Shown one piece after another: positions 25,860 to 34,073 of a DNA stretch of 64,000 nucleotides. Location: positions 1,810,001 through 1,874,000 of the forward strand of contig NZ_CP121689.1 in NCBI RefSeq assembly GCF_038396615.1, read 5' to 3'. The stretch comes from Thermatribacter velox. GTDB taxonomy: Bacteria > Atribacterota > Atribacteria > Atribacterales > Thermatribacteraceae. Below the pieces are notes generated by a model that made no database searches, had not been told where the DNA came from, and saw nothing but the letters and a program-made list of their open reading frames with translations. Within the stretch, counting starts at the first letter, position 1. Each line of letters begins with the position of its first letter. The position numbers were made by a program, and so were the translations under genes.

Positions 25860-27187
25860 TGAACTGGCAAAAACTGATCCCATTCGTTTTACTGCTGGCA
25901 ATCGCCTTAGGAGGCAGCGCTTTTGCTCAGCCCCCGGCTTTCCGCGAGCAATTGGTTTACTCTCTTGCTTCTTTCAACGGTGCAACCTTTAGCAAAAGCT
26001 TTTGCCCCCAGAGTGAGGATACACTCTACTTCATTGCCAACCAGGAAAACGTCGTAAATCCTCGAAAAACCATTGTCTATTATTGGCCGATAACCCGCAG
26101 ATACATGGCGGGCTTCAGTACCTTGAACGAAGATGTGCCGGGAAAAATAGAAATTCTGAAAGACGGCAAAGTCATCCAAACTTTGGAAAAGCGCAAGTAC
26201 TCTTTCTACTATCCTGAAGGATACTGGTCCGAAAAAACGATTATTTGCCTCGACGACGAAGCGGACACCTACTACCAGAAATACAAGGATGCCGTAGAAG
26301 AATTCAATCAGAAGCTAAAAGAGTATTACCAGAAAATGACTGAATACCGCAAAAAGCTAAACGAATTTTTCGAAGAAGTGCGTCGCAGAAGAGAACAGGG
26401 CGAAACTGGGCCACTCGATATCCCCATTCCCAAAGAACCTCAACCTCCCGAATTTGTTAAGTTCTACGCCACAGAACCCCAAGAAGCTTTCATAATCAAG
26501 CTTCCTCCAGGCCATTACCAAATCCGCCTGGTGCTCGAAGATGGAACCATCTTTGAGGGCAGCGAAAAGAAAGTGGTAGTCTTTGAAAGCCGGCGTAAAG
26601 GAGGCATCGGTTACGAGATAATACCTGGTAATCGCTGGACCAAAGAGGAAAATTGTGATGATCCTTCCTGGATTATTCATGCGGTAGGGAAAAACAACCT
26701 CTACTTTAAGCCCTTTTACCAGGAAGAATACAACGAGCTTTATCACAACAAACTTCAGGACCCACAAAACATTGGTAGAATAGAACGCTTCAAGTGGGTC
26801 CACACCGAAGAAGTGAAAAACGCCTATCTTCTATTCGGAAAAGGGGAAGAAATTATACAAAAAGTGGAAAGGGCGCCTTACTTTGTAAAGCAGGTACCTG
26901 GACCCGAGCTCGGTTATGAAATACTCCCTTATGATGAAGAACTCAAAAAACAAGGTTACCAGCCCACCTTCGAAGGTTACAAAATATCGCTTTCGGAAAA
27001 TTTAGCCAAAACCGACTACACGATTCAAATGGTTGATGCCGAAAAAGGAGAACCACTACCCAAAAGCGAAAGAACCATTCGCATGCTTAAAAAAGAAAAT
27101 CACGTATACCTTTATCCCATCGCTGTTTTCCCTCTGGTGATTGGTGCAGTGGTTACCCTCTCCAGGCTTCGAAGGGTGGAACGCTAA
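25859..27187 (+). CDS. exported protein with coiled coil and C-terminal membrane anchor
   Basis: A 442-residue protein of unknown function. A classic signal peptide (MNWQKLIPFVLLLAIALGGSAFAQ, cleavage after AFA) is followed by a beta-rich domain (about 25-120). Next comes a charged coiled-coil stretch (about 125-185, many Y, K and E), a Pro-rich hinge (DIPIPKEPQPPEF), a second beta domain (LPPGHYQIRLVLEDGTIFEGSE) and a large C-terminal ectodomain. One transmembrane helix (about 416-434, YLYPIAVFPLVIGAVVTL) ends in RLRRVER. The topology is therefore an extracytoplasmic protein tethered at its C-terminus. It is the last gene before the terminator at 27196 and belongs to the ABC-2 cassette. Confidence 0.75.
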   Translation: MNWQKLIPFVLLLAIALGGSAFAQPPAFREQLVYSLASFNGATFSKSFCPQSEDTLYFIANQENVVNPRKTIVYYWPITRRYMAGFSTLNEDVPGKIEILKDGKVIQTLEKRKYSFYYPEGYWSEKTIICLDDEADTYYQKYKDAVEEFNQKLKEYYQKMTEYRKKLNEFFEEVRRRREQGETGPLDIPIPKEPQPPEFVKFYATEPQEAFIIKLPPGHYQIRLVLEDGTIFEGSEKKVVVFESRRKGGIGYEIIPGNRWTKEENCDDPSWIIHAVGKNNLYFKPFYQEEYNELYHNKLQDPQNIGRIERFKWVHTEEVKNAYLLFGKGEEIIQKVERAPYFVKQVPGPELGYEILPYDEELKKQGYQPTFEGYKISLSENLAKTDYTIQMVDAEKGEPLPKSERTIRMLKKENHVYLYPIAVFPLVIGAVVTLSRLRRVER

Positions 27188-27195
27188 CCATTCAG

Positions 27196-27216
27196 GGGGT
27201 GGCTTTCCGCCACCCC
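27196..27216 (+). terminator. hairpin terminator between convergent genes
   Basis: An eight-base-pair stem GGGGTGGC/GCCACCCC with a five-base loop, nine bases after the last ABC-cassette stop codon and followed by TTACTT. The T-run is weak, so termination may be incomplete. It lies between convergent transcription units, the other being the rhomboid gene ending at 27261. Confidence 0.65.
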
Positions 27217-27260
27217 TTACTTGATGAAGTGTGCAGCAACCTCAAACCAACAGAAAAGTT

Positions 27261-28172
27261 TTAGCGCTCATAAATCAGTCCCCGGTATCTTTTTAGAACA
27301 TCCTCCCGCCATTCAAGAAATTCAGACCTTATCTCCTGCCACAGGGCAATACCACCACTTCCTGAAAGGAAACGGAGTAGCTTCTCTTGCAAAGAGCGAG
27401 CCCTCCCATCCGGAGCAACCAGACGGGAAACTTCCTCTGGTCTGACTTGCTGACCGTTTTCGATTCTCAAAAGAAAACCCTGAAAAGCATTGTGAAAAAC
27501 TACCACATCGTCAAGAGAAGCAGTAGTCCGCCAACCAAAAAAGGGTGTAAAAAAGGAAAGAAAGCTGAAGCCCACAAAAAGGATAGTCAACCAGTATGCA
27601 ATCTCTTCTACAGTTTTCTGCCACCTTCGCCAGGAAACACCTACTGGAAGCAGCCAGCCAAGCAACATGCCACACAGAAGGCCACCTATGTGTGCAGCAT
27701 TGTCTATGGTGGGCACCGCCAAACCAATCACCAGGTTAATAATTATGAACGGCAAGATGTTCAGGGCCAGGCGGTTTAAAGGAGTGTTGCGGTGTTTCAT
27801 CCCCCCTGCAAAAAGAGCACCTGCCAGACCAAATATCGCTCCACTTGCACCAACACCCACTTGCTGATAATTCAGAAAATAAGAAAAAACACTTCCACTC
27901 AAGCCACAGAGAAAATAAATCCCCAAAAATTTCCTTTGCCCAAAAATTCCCTCCACCAGGTGTCCCAATTGATAAAGGGCATAAGAATTGAAAAGCAAAT
28001 GCCACAAATTCCCATGCAAAAATATGCAAATAACCAGCCGCTGCCATTCTCCATAAGCGATAAGGGGGCCGTATTTGGCCCCCAATCGCAAAAGATTGGA
28101 AACTGTAAAACCACCACTTAAAATCGTGGCCAGAAAAAAGATAAAATTAAAGAGAATCAGGTAATTAACCAT
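27261..28172 (-). CDS. rhomboid-family intramembrane serine protease
   Basis: A 303-residue rhomboid. The HGNLWHLLFNSYALYQLG segment (H..HLLFN) and the catalytic serine motif GASGAIFGLAGAL are complete, and the partner histidine is in DNAAHIGGLLCGMLLG. Six core helices are followed by an additional hydrophobic helix (IAYWLTILFVGFSFLSFFTPF) and a soluble C-terminal tail of about 80 residues. It cleaves transmembrane substrates within the membrane. It overlaps the upstream membrane-protein gene by eight bases, so the two are co-expressed. The natural substrate is unknown; both genes lie next to the ABC-2 envelope cassette but on the opposite strand. Confidence 0.93.
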   Translation of the reverse strand: MVNYLILFNFIFFLATILSGGFTVSNLLRLGAKYGPLIAYGEWQRLVICIFLHGNLWHLLFNSYALYQLGHLVEGIFGQRKFLGIYFLCGLSGSVFSYFLNYQQVGVGASGAIFGLAGALFAGGMKHRNTPLNRLALNILPFIIINLVIGLAVPTIDNAAHIGGLLCGMLLGWLLPVGVSWRRWQKTVEEIAYWLTILFVGFSFLSFFTPFFGWRTTASLDDVVVFHNAFQGFLLRIENGQQVRPEEVSRLVAPDGRARSLQEKLLRFLSGSGGIALWQEIRSEFLEWREDVLKRYRGLIYER

Positions 28173-28893
28173 TGCTTCCCGAAGCCGCTAAAACCTCCTC
28201 CAGTTGTTTCCTGGCCTGGGCATCGCTATCAAGATAATGGTTGATTTCAAAGCTCAGCTTGACCAGAAGGTAGAGCCAGTAGACAGCGAAAGTGATAACA
28301 CTAAGCACGATGAACAAAACAATGTTGCGTCGAGGAATACGGTAAATCTCTATCTGAGCAGTAATTTTTCCCCTACCACGGAGGTAGTTGTAGAATTTAT
28401 CCTTGATGTCGGAAAGGCGATTGGTGGTTTTGAAAATATGAGAAAGATATACAGCCAGAAAAATGAACCCGATTAAATTCAAAAGGAACGCAAACCATCC
28501 TACAAACAGAGCCACCAGATACAAAACGATATATACCCAGAAAGGCCAAACAGGCACCATGAGCTCTTCCAGCCTGCCCAGAATGAAACCAACCTCTCCC
28601 CGCAGCGGGTCTTCAGCATGTTCTTTGATGTTGGAGAGAAACTGCTGAGAATTCTTGACGTTGGTGTTGATGGCTTTTGACCATTGGTAGAGAACTATTA
28701 ACTGGAATATTGCCCCCAGAATACCGAATAACGCCACCATGCCCATTGACGCGAAAGCCCCACCTATTCCCCCAGAAACCGCATAAGCTGCAGCACTCAA
28801 AGCAAAAATCACCGCAAGGATAACAAACAAAACAGCAAGAATCGCCATGGCAGTACTTACCCGATCTTCCTCCATAAACTGAGAAAGAGCCAT
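28165..28893 (-). CDS. DUF4234-like integral membrane protein
   Basis: A 242-residue membrane protein with about six hydrophobic segments: VSTAMAILAVLFVILAVIFALSAAAY, MVALFGILGAIFQLIVLYQW, WPFWVYIVLYLVALFVGW, LLNLIGFIFLAVYLSHIF and a C-terminal VLFIVLSVITFAVYWLYLLVKL. The last of these, preceded by PRRN, resembles DUF4234, a domain found alone or with other membrane modules and without known function. The soluble loops are short. AAGGAGG lies in good position before the ATG. A TATAAT on the minus strand (28934-28939) may start this two-gene unit, though no good -35 accompanies it. Confidence 0.7.
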   Translation of the reverse strand: MALSQFMEEDRVSTAMAILAVLFVILAVIFALSAAAYAVSGGIGGAFASMGMVALFGILGAIFQLIVLYQWSKAINTNVKNSQQFLSNIKEHAEDPLRGEVGFILGRLEELMVPVWPFWVYIVLYLVALFVGWFAFLLNLIGFIFLAVYLSHIFKTTNRLSDIKDKFYNYLRGRGKITAQIEIYRIPRRNIVLFIVLSVITFAVYWLYLLVKLSFEINHYLDSDAQARKQLEEVLAASGSNG

Positions 28894-28951
28894 CCTTCTT
28901 CCCTCCTTATTAAAGGCTTACAGAATATACACCATTATAGAGTATTTTGGA

Positions 28952-29893
28952 CTAATCTTCATCCAGCCAGCAAATCACCCGATTGCGACCCGCTTCTTTA
29001 GCCCGGTAAAGAGCCATGTCTGCCTTACGCAAAGCATCAAAACGGTTTTTGGCTCGTTCCCTACCACACACCCCACAGGAAACTGTAACCACCCCATAAG
29101 GGGAATTACCGGGATGCTCGATTTGTAGCTCTTCCACTGCTTGACGCAATCTTTCGGCTACCAGCACTACTTCCTCATGTTGGGTAAAAGCACACAAAGC
29201 TACAAATTCCTCTCCGCCAAACCGAGCCACAAAATCCCCCTTGCGCACTTTCTCACTTAATACCTGCCCCAACCGATGCAGCAAGCGGTCTCCTTCTGGA
29301 TGCCCAAAAGAATCATTATATTGCTTGAAGCGGTCAAGATCTGCCATTAAAATCGCATAATAGACACCGTAGCGAAGGTAGTTGTTCTCCCACTTTTCCA
29401 GTTCTTGATCAAAAAAACGACGATTGGGAAGGCCAGTCAAGGTATCAAACAGGGCAATTCTCTGTAACCTCTGGTTGAGCTCCTCAAGCGCCTTGTTTTT
29501 CTCTTCCAGCTCCCTGGTATAAAGCGCTACTTTAGCATGAACCTCAACTCGGGCAAGTAATTCTCTCATATCAAGTGGCTTGAGCAAGTAATCATTGCCC
29601 CCAACCTCGAAAAATCTGATGCGCTCTTCTTTGTTATCCAGCGAGGTAATGAACAGTATAGGAAGATTGGCAAACTCTTTTTTTTCTCGCAACTTCCGAC
29701 ACACCGTTAACCCGTCGATGCCGGGAAGAACGATATCCAGGATTAAGACGTGATACGAAGCAAGATCCTCAACGTTGAATACATCCTCCCCCTGCTCCAG
29801 GGTATGCACTTCAAAGCCCCGCTCTTCCAGAAAGTCCTTAATCATCCAGCGAATGGATTGCGAATCGTCAACGACCAGAACTTTGGGTCTCAT
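28952..29893 (-). CDS. response regulator with GGDEF domain, diguanylate cyclase
   Basis: A 313-residue two-domain protein. The receiver domain (1 to about 120) has the acidic pocket VVDDS, the phospho-acceptor Asp in ILDIVLPG and the conserved Lys in LLKPLD. A coiled-coil linker (ARVEVHAKVALYTRELEEKNKALEELNQRLQR) leads to a GGDEF domain whose active site reads GGEEF, with an RxxD inhibitory site (RKGD) five residues upstream, so catalysis and product feedback look intact. It makes cyclic di-GMP on phosphorylation, PleD/WspR-style. I prefer the ATG at 29893, which still overlaps the activase gene by 26 bases; a TTG at 29923 is possible. No partner histidine kinase is encoded nearby. Confidence 0.92.
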   Translation of the reverse strand: MRPKVLVVDDSQSIRWMIKDFLEERGFEVHTLEQGEDVFNVEDLASYHVLILDIVLPGIDGLTVCRKLREKKEFANLPILFITSLDNKEERIRFFEVGGNDYLLKPLDMRELLARVEVHAKVALYTRELEEKNKALEELNQRLQRIALFDTLTGLPNRRFFDQELEKWENNYLRYGVYYAILMADLDRFKQYNDSFGHPEGDRLLHRLGQVLSEKVRKGDFVARFGGEEFVALCAFTQHEEVVLVAERLRQAVEELQIEHPGNSPYGVVTVSCGVCGRERAKNRFDALRKADMALYRAKEAGRNRVICWLDED

Positions 29894-30914
29894 CTGAGAA
29901 GGCAACTTCTCGCTCCAGGACAAAAGAAAGGTCTTCTTTAAATTTTTGAGTCACCGACCGAGGTGTCCATTTACCACACCGTGAACCCCAAAGGGCTTTA
30001 ACTTCACCCTCTTCTTCCAGCACCACAACTTCGCAGGAATTAGGACAATCCAGACAGTTAAAGCTGAAGTTCTTAAAGCTTTTTTCGATAACCTCAAACC
30101 CCTGAAAGGCAGTCCGCGCTGGAGCATATTCCATAGCCAATATTGCCGCGCCCCAAGCCCCCATTACTCCGTGTTCAGGAGGAACGATGATTTTTTTCTT
30201 TCCTCCAAAGAAATCTCGAAATGCCTGCACAATGCCCTGGTTTGCAGCCACACCACCCTGAAAGACAATGGGGTCTTCAATTCGTTTACCGGTAGCTAAG
30301 TTGTTCATAAAGTTGCGCACCAGAGCCTCACACAAACCTTTGATAATCTCTGCCTTTCCAAATCCTAACTGCTGCTTATGAATCATGTCCGATTCAGCAA
30401 ACACTGTACACCTTCCCGCAATTCTTACCGCCTGCTTGGCCTGTAAGGCAAGCTTCCCAAACTCTTCAATTGGTATATTCAGACGTACTGCCTGGTGCTC
30501 CAGGAAAGACCCAGTGCCCGCTGCACATATGGTGTTCATTGCAAAGTCTTCCACCACGCCATCTCTGATAATGATCAGCTTGGAATCCTGACCCCCAATT
30601 TCAAAAACAGTTCTAACTTCAGGAACCCTGGTCAAAGCGGCAACTGCATGAGCCGTTATTTCATTTTTGATGATATCCGCTCCCACCACCACACCAGCCA
30701 GGTGACGAGCACTGCCCGTCGTACCTACCGCTTTTATCTCTCCCTGAGGAGGAAAATGCGCTTTAATGTACTTCAAACCCTCTTTAAGCGCCGCAATGGG
30801 GTCACCACTGGTCTTCAAATAACAGCTGGCTACAATATTTTTTCTGGCATCCATAAGTACAAACTTAGTGGTTACCGAACCAACATCCACACCCAGATAA
30901 AGTTCCACTTTCAC
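29868..30914 (-). CDS. BadF/BadG/HgdC-type ATPase, enzyme activase
   Basis: A 348-residue ASKHA ATPase of the (R)-2-hydroxyacyl-CoA dehydratase activator family, which transfers an electron to a partner iron-sulfur enzyme at the cost of ATP. GVDVGSVTTKFVLMD is the phosphate-1 loop, FEIGGQDSK the second nucleotide motif, and cysteines in CAAGTGSF and AGRCTVFAESD bind the bridging 4Fe-4S cluster of the homodimer. A C-terminal Cys-rich extension (NCLDCPNSCEV, RCGKW) is absent from minimal HgdC and may hold a second cluster. It starts with GTG overlapping the upstream stop. The partner genes at 30911 and 31977 are HgdB-like/DUF2229 proteins; no acyl-CoA dehydratase is encoded in the window. Confidence 0.88.
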   Translation of the reverse strand: MKVELYLGVDVGSVTTKFVLMDARKNIVASCYLKTSGDPIAALKEGLKYIKAHFPPQGEIKAVGTTGSARHLAGVVVGADIIKNEITAHAVAALTRVPEVRTVFEIGGQDSKLIIIRDGVVEDFAMNTICAAGTGSFLEHQAVRLNIPIEEFGKLALQAKQAVRIAGRCTVFAESDMIHKQQLGFGKAEIIKGLCEALVRNFMNNLATGKRIEDPIVFQGGVAANQGIVQAFRDFFGGKKKIIVPPEHGVMGAWGAAILAMEYAPARTAFQGFEVIEKSFKNFSFNCLDCPNSCEVVVLEEEGEVKALWGSRCGKWTPRSVTQKFKEDLSFVLEREVAFSDETQSSGR

Positions 30915-32011
30915 CAGACCTCCACTTTTTCCTTGCTATTCATTTTCCTTCGTTCCAGAACATCTACAAAGGCTTCTACACGGGTAATCAAACCTGCTTC
31001 TCCAGAATGCTCATCTATAGCCAGGTGCAGAATAGGGAGATTAAAATCTTCTTTCACTCTGGTAAGAACGCTTTTGGCAACAATCTCTGGCATGCAGGTA
31101 AAAGGGTAGAGATGCACCACTCCGTCAAAACCCTGTTTTGCATATCGAATGGTACTTCCCACACTATCTATGCCCTCTCCTCCCACAAATCGTCGCAGAT
31201 AAGGTTTGGCCATCTGCCAGGCTTCAAGCTTCTCTTTAGATTTGGTAAAGGGCAACGTATGCAGAACGTATTCCACCGTGGAAACCGAATTGTGAACATA
31301 AACGCCCAGATCTCCCAGCAACTTTTCAACGTTGAAATTAATTCTTTTTTCCTGAGCTACATACACTTCCCCTACAATGCCTACTCGGAGAAGTTTTTGT
31401 GCTTCATGTAATTCCAGGGCATTGATTGCCTCCTCAGCTTCCCTTTTGATGCGTTCAAATTCAGCTTCGCTGCTCACAGAACGCAGGCGGTCAATGGCGC
31501 CATCAATAACATTATCCAGAAGGTCTTTATCGACCACCCGGCAACGGAGAGCCCTACGCTGAGCTTCAAGATCTTCTGTGAAACGGAGTATCTTCCAGGC
31601 CAGCGACACAGTTCGTTTAAGCCTCAGGGGCGAGAGTACTCTGCCACTCATCGCTCTCAGAGCTTGCAGAAAGGGTATCCAGCCATAACGAGGGTGGTCC
31701 AGAAGCACAAAGCGCACTTGATAACCCAGGTCTTCAAGGATTATTCTTTGAATCTGGGCATAGTAGCCGAAACGGCAAGGACCTACCCCCCCTGCCATAA
31801 AAAGGGTATCTGCTCCCTTTTCAATGCTTTCTATAAAATTACCCAGAGTGACTTTCAGAGGAAAACAGGCATTTTGCGGAGCCAGCTTAACACCGATATC
31901 AATCGTCTTTTTTGTGATGGGTGGTGGATACACTACATCGATACCCAGCGAAGAATACAGAAAACCCAGCGCCACATCAAGATGCAAAAGGTGAGGAAAA
32001 GTTGCTTTCAA
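30911..32011 (-). CDS. activase-associated DUF2229/HgdB-like protein, larger subunit
   Basis: A 366-residue protein of the CoA-enzyme-activase-associated group (COG3580/3581-like, DUF2229 region). The conserved YPPPITKKTIDIGVKLAPQNACFPLKVTLGNF opens the protein, GGVGPCRFGYYAQIQRIIL follows, and IDEHSGEAGLITRVEAFVDVLERRK closes it. The cysteines (NACFP, GPCRFGYY, FTCMPE) are plausible iron-sulfur ligands. The family often occurs as one very long fused polypeptide; here the modules are separate genes. It starts at a TTG with GGAGG ten bases upstream. It likely forms a heteromer with the protein at 31977 and is activated by the BadF-type ATPase. The reaction is unknown. Confidence 0.78.
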   Translation of the reverse strand: MKATFPHLLHLDVALGFLYSSLGIDVVYPPPITKKTIDIGVKLAPQNACFPLKVTLGNFIESIEKGADTLFMAGGVGPCRFGYYAQIQRIILEDLGYQVRFVLLDHPRYGWIPFLQALRAMSGRVLSPLRLKRTVSLAWKILRFTEDLEAQRRALRCRVVDKDLLDNVIDGAIDRLRSVSSEAEFERIKREAEEAINALELHEAQKLLRVGIVGEVYVAQEKRINFNVEKLLGDLGVYVHNSVSTVEYVLHTLPFTKSKEKLEAWQMAKPYLRRFVGGEGIDSVGSTIRYAKQGFDGVVHLYPFTCMPEIVAKSVLTRVKEDFNLPILHLAIDEHSGEAGLITRVEAFVDVLERRKMNSKEKVEVW

Positions 32012-32978
32012 CCTCTCTTCGCCTCCATCGAATCATGTCTACAAAAGCTTCCAAACGAGTTACCACGCCTGCTTCTCCAGTATGTTCGTCAATTTCCAGG
32101 CGCAAATAGGGCAACTCTTCTCTTTCTCTTTTCAGGACACGTTCAATTACCTCCCCAACCAGCGAATCCGGACCACACTCGAAAGAAACAAGATGTATCA
32201 AACCCTGAACTCCTTCCCCACGATTGCGGATAAAGTGCAAAGCTGTGCCCAGGATTTCATTGGAAATAGTCCAGAAACTGATTTTGGGCACCAGCTTGAG
32301 TGCTTTGCGAATATCTTTTTCAGGAAGCATTTCCGAAGTAAACACCGAGAAACCCAGGTCAGCCAGCTTTTGCACAAGGTTCATATTGATGTAGCTATCA
32401 CTAACCAGATAGGGATGACCGAGGAGAAGAACCTTTTCTGGAAAAGAGGGAAAAGGTTTTTTGCCGTCGATGAGAACTTCAGGAAGTAAACCAGAACGAA
32501 CCTGTTCCCTGAAAGAACGGTGCTTCTCTTCAGCCAGGGAAAGAGCACGCATCGTTTCTCGTTCACTCTTTCCCAGTTTGCGCCCAATTTCCAGATACCC
32601 TTGCAGCCAGCCTCGCACTCCGCGATCCCGCATGTTTACTTCGCTATCCAGCAGATTTTCATCAGGATACCGAAACAGGTTGCGAACAATATCTGGGAGT
32701 CCCAGAATTTTGGGGCAATTATACTCGTTTTTATGGAAGCTCACCATTCTGGGTAAAAACAAAAAATCCACCCGGTCAATCAAAGAAAAAACATGACCCA
32801 GAAAAACTTTAACTGGAAAACAAATCTCATCAACGCTGTTGGTAAGTCCCCAATGCACAACTTCCTTGTTAGTAGGTGGCGAAACCACCACTTCGAAGCC
32901 CAGCTCTTCCAGAAAAGTCTTCCACAAAAAGTAAAATCGATAAAACAACAATCCTCTGGGAAGGCCTACTTTCTTCAT
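31977..32978 (-). CDS. activase-associated DUF2229/HgdB-like protein, smaller subunit
   Basis: A 333-residue homologue of the neighbouring protein. MKKVGLPRGLLFYRFYFLWKTFLEELGFEVVVSPPTNKEV is the characteristic start of this family, followed by VDEICFPVKVFLGHVF (cysteine in the same context as NACFP of the partner). LPRMVSFHKNEYNCPKILGLPD and LRLEIDEHTGEAGVVTRLEAFVDMI come later. The closing motif is nearly the same as in the protein at 30911, so the two genes are ancient duplicates. A strong minus-strand promoter lies just upstream (33026-33054). The first gene of the activase set, it overlaps the next by 35 bases. Confidence 0.78.
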   Translation of the reverse strand: MKKVGLPRGLLFYRFYFLWKTFLEELGFEVVVSPPTNKEVVHWGLTNSVDEICFPVKVFLGHVFSLIDRVDFLFLPRMVSFHKNEYNCPKILGLPDIVRNLFRYPDENLLDSEVNMRDRGVRGWLQGYLEIGRKLGKSERETMRALSLAEEKHRSFREQVRSGLLPEVLIDGKKPFPSFPEKVLLLGHPYLVSDSYINMNLVQKLADLGFSVFTSEMLPEKDIRKALKLVPKISFWTISNEILGTALHFIRNRGEGVQGLIHLVSFECGPDSLVGEVIERVLKREREELPYLRLEIDEHTGEAGVVTRLEAFVDMIRWRRREVESNFSSPFAS

Positions 32979-33025
32979 TGCGCACGCTCCATCTTGTCGC
33001 CATTTAATCTTATTAACATCGTTAT

Positions 33026-33054
33026 ATTATATGTATTCCCGTGCAAATTGACAA
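33026..33054 (-). promoter_or_regulatory. sigma-70-type promoter for the activase gene set
   Basis: On the minus strand TTGTCA (33049-33054, 5 of 6 to consensus) and a perfect TATAAT (33026-33031) are separated by 17 bases. The expected transcript start is about 40 nt before the ATG at 32978. The promoter lies within the last codons of the M20 peptidase gene, so the activase genes can be transcribed independently of upstream genes. Confidence 0.65.
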
Positions 33055-34073
33055 AGCACTTCCACCAAACTCGAAAGGTCCTCGATACTGAGCGTCTCGT
33101 GCGGAGAATGAGCCAGGGCCAGGTCTCCAGCACCGAAAACCACAGCTGGAATTCCTTTAAGGTTCAGGTACGTGGCATCCGTCCATGAAGGCATACCTGA
33201 AAAAACTGGCTCTTTATCAAATGCTTTACAAAAAGCCTTCTTGAGAAGAGAAACCACTGGCTCTTTCTCAGAAATGGCAAAAGCCGGGTTTTCATCAAGA
33301 ATTTCGAAATGTACCTCATTACTCTCCAGCAACAAAACAATCTCCTGCTTAACATCCTGCAGTGTTTGTGGTGGTGCGAAAGGAAAAGAACATTCTATAA
33401 CGCAGTTTCCAGGAACAACATAACTGGTTTCTCCACCTTCGATTTTGCCAACCATGAGAGAAAGAGGAGGACAAAATCGAGAATCGCTTCCCCAGCTTGT
33501 AACCAGTTCCTCACACTTTGCAAGTAGCTTGCAAGAAAAGCTAATCGGATTCACTGCGCTCTTTTGAAAGGCACCATGGCGAATCAGTCCTTCAAGAGTG
33601 AGACGCACTTCAACATCTCCAGCCAAAAGATTGGCTATGGAGAGCTGGGTAGGTTCAAGCACCACCGCACCTCGAAACTCACGATGGGCTTCAAAATGCC
33701 AGGAACCAGCTCCGCTGGTTTCTTCTTCGGAAAAAAAAGCCAACGCAAAAGGCGCATCCACCCTGGAAACGACATCAAGCAATGCCGCAATCTGTCCCCT
33801 TACGTCCACCACTCCCGGACCATAGAAAAACCCGTTTTTCAAAAGCAACCGATTAGGGCGACCACCGTAATACACATCAACATGAGTGGCTAAGAGAAAG
33901 GGTGTATCACCCCGGAAAGCATAAAGGTTGAAACGCCCCGGGTCATACTCCTGCCAAAAAACATCAAAACCCCTTTCTTTAAGAAAAGCGGCTATCCAGG
34001 AAAGGAGGTCCCGTTCCTGAGCACTTGGTGAATAAAACTGATATAGCTTCTCAAGGATTTCTATTGCCTGCAT
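33027..34073 (-). CDS. M20-family metallopeptidase/deacylase
   Basis: A 348-residue zinc peptidase of the ArgE/DapE/LysK/CPG2 superfamily. The metal-binding motifs are LLATHVDVYYGG (H-x-D), GVVDVRGQIAALLD (second Asp) and FFSEEETSGAGS (catalytic Glu-Glu pair), then VLEPTQ. The C-terminal FSGMPSWTDATYL and AHSPHETLSIEDL carry the last His ligand. It hydrolyses an N-acyl amino acid or a dipeptide-like amide; DapE/LysK-like use in lysine or arginine metabolism is possible but not demonstrable. The ATG at 34073 overlaps the GNAT gene by 23 bases. A longer frame to 34232 encodes unrelated sequence and lacks support. Confidence 0.88.
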   Translation of the reverse strand: MQAIEILEKLYQFYSPSAQERDLLSWIAAFLKERGFDVFWQEYDPGRFNLYAFRGDTPFLLATHVDVYYGGRPNRLLLKNGFFYGPGVVDVRGQIAALLDVVSRVDAPFALAFFSEEETSGAGSWHFEAHREFRGAVVLEPTQLSIANLLAGDVEVRLTLEGLIRHGAFQKSAVNPISFSCKLLAKCEELVTSWGSDSRFCPPLSLMVGKIEGGETSYVVPGNCVIECSFPFAPPQTLQDVKQEIVLLLESNEVHFEILDENPAFAISEKEPVVSLLKKAFCKAFDKEPVFSGMPSWTDATYLNLKGIPAVVFGAGDLALAHSPHETLSIEDLSSLVEVLCQFAREYI

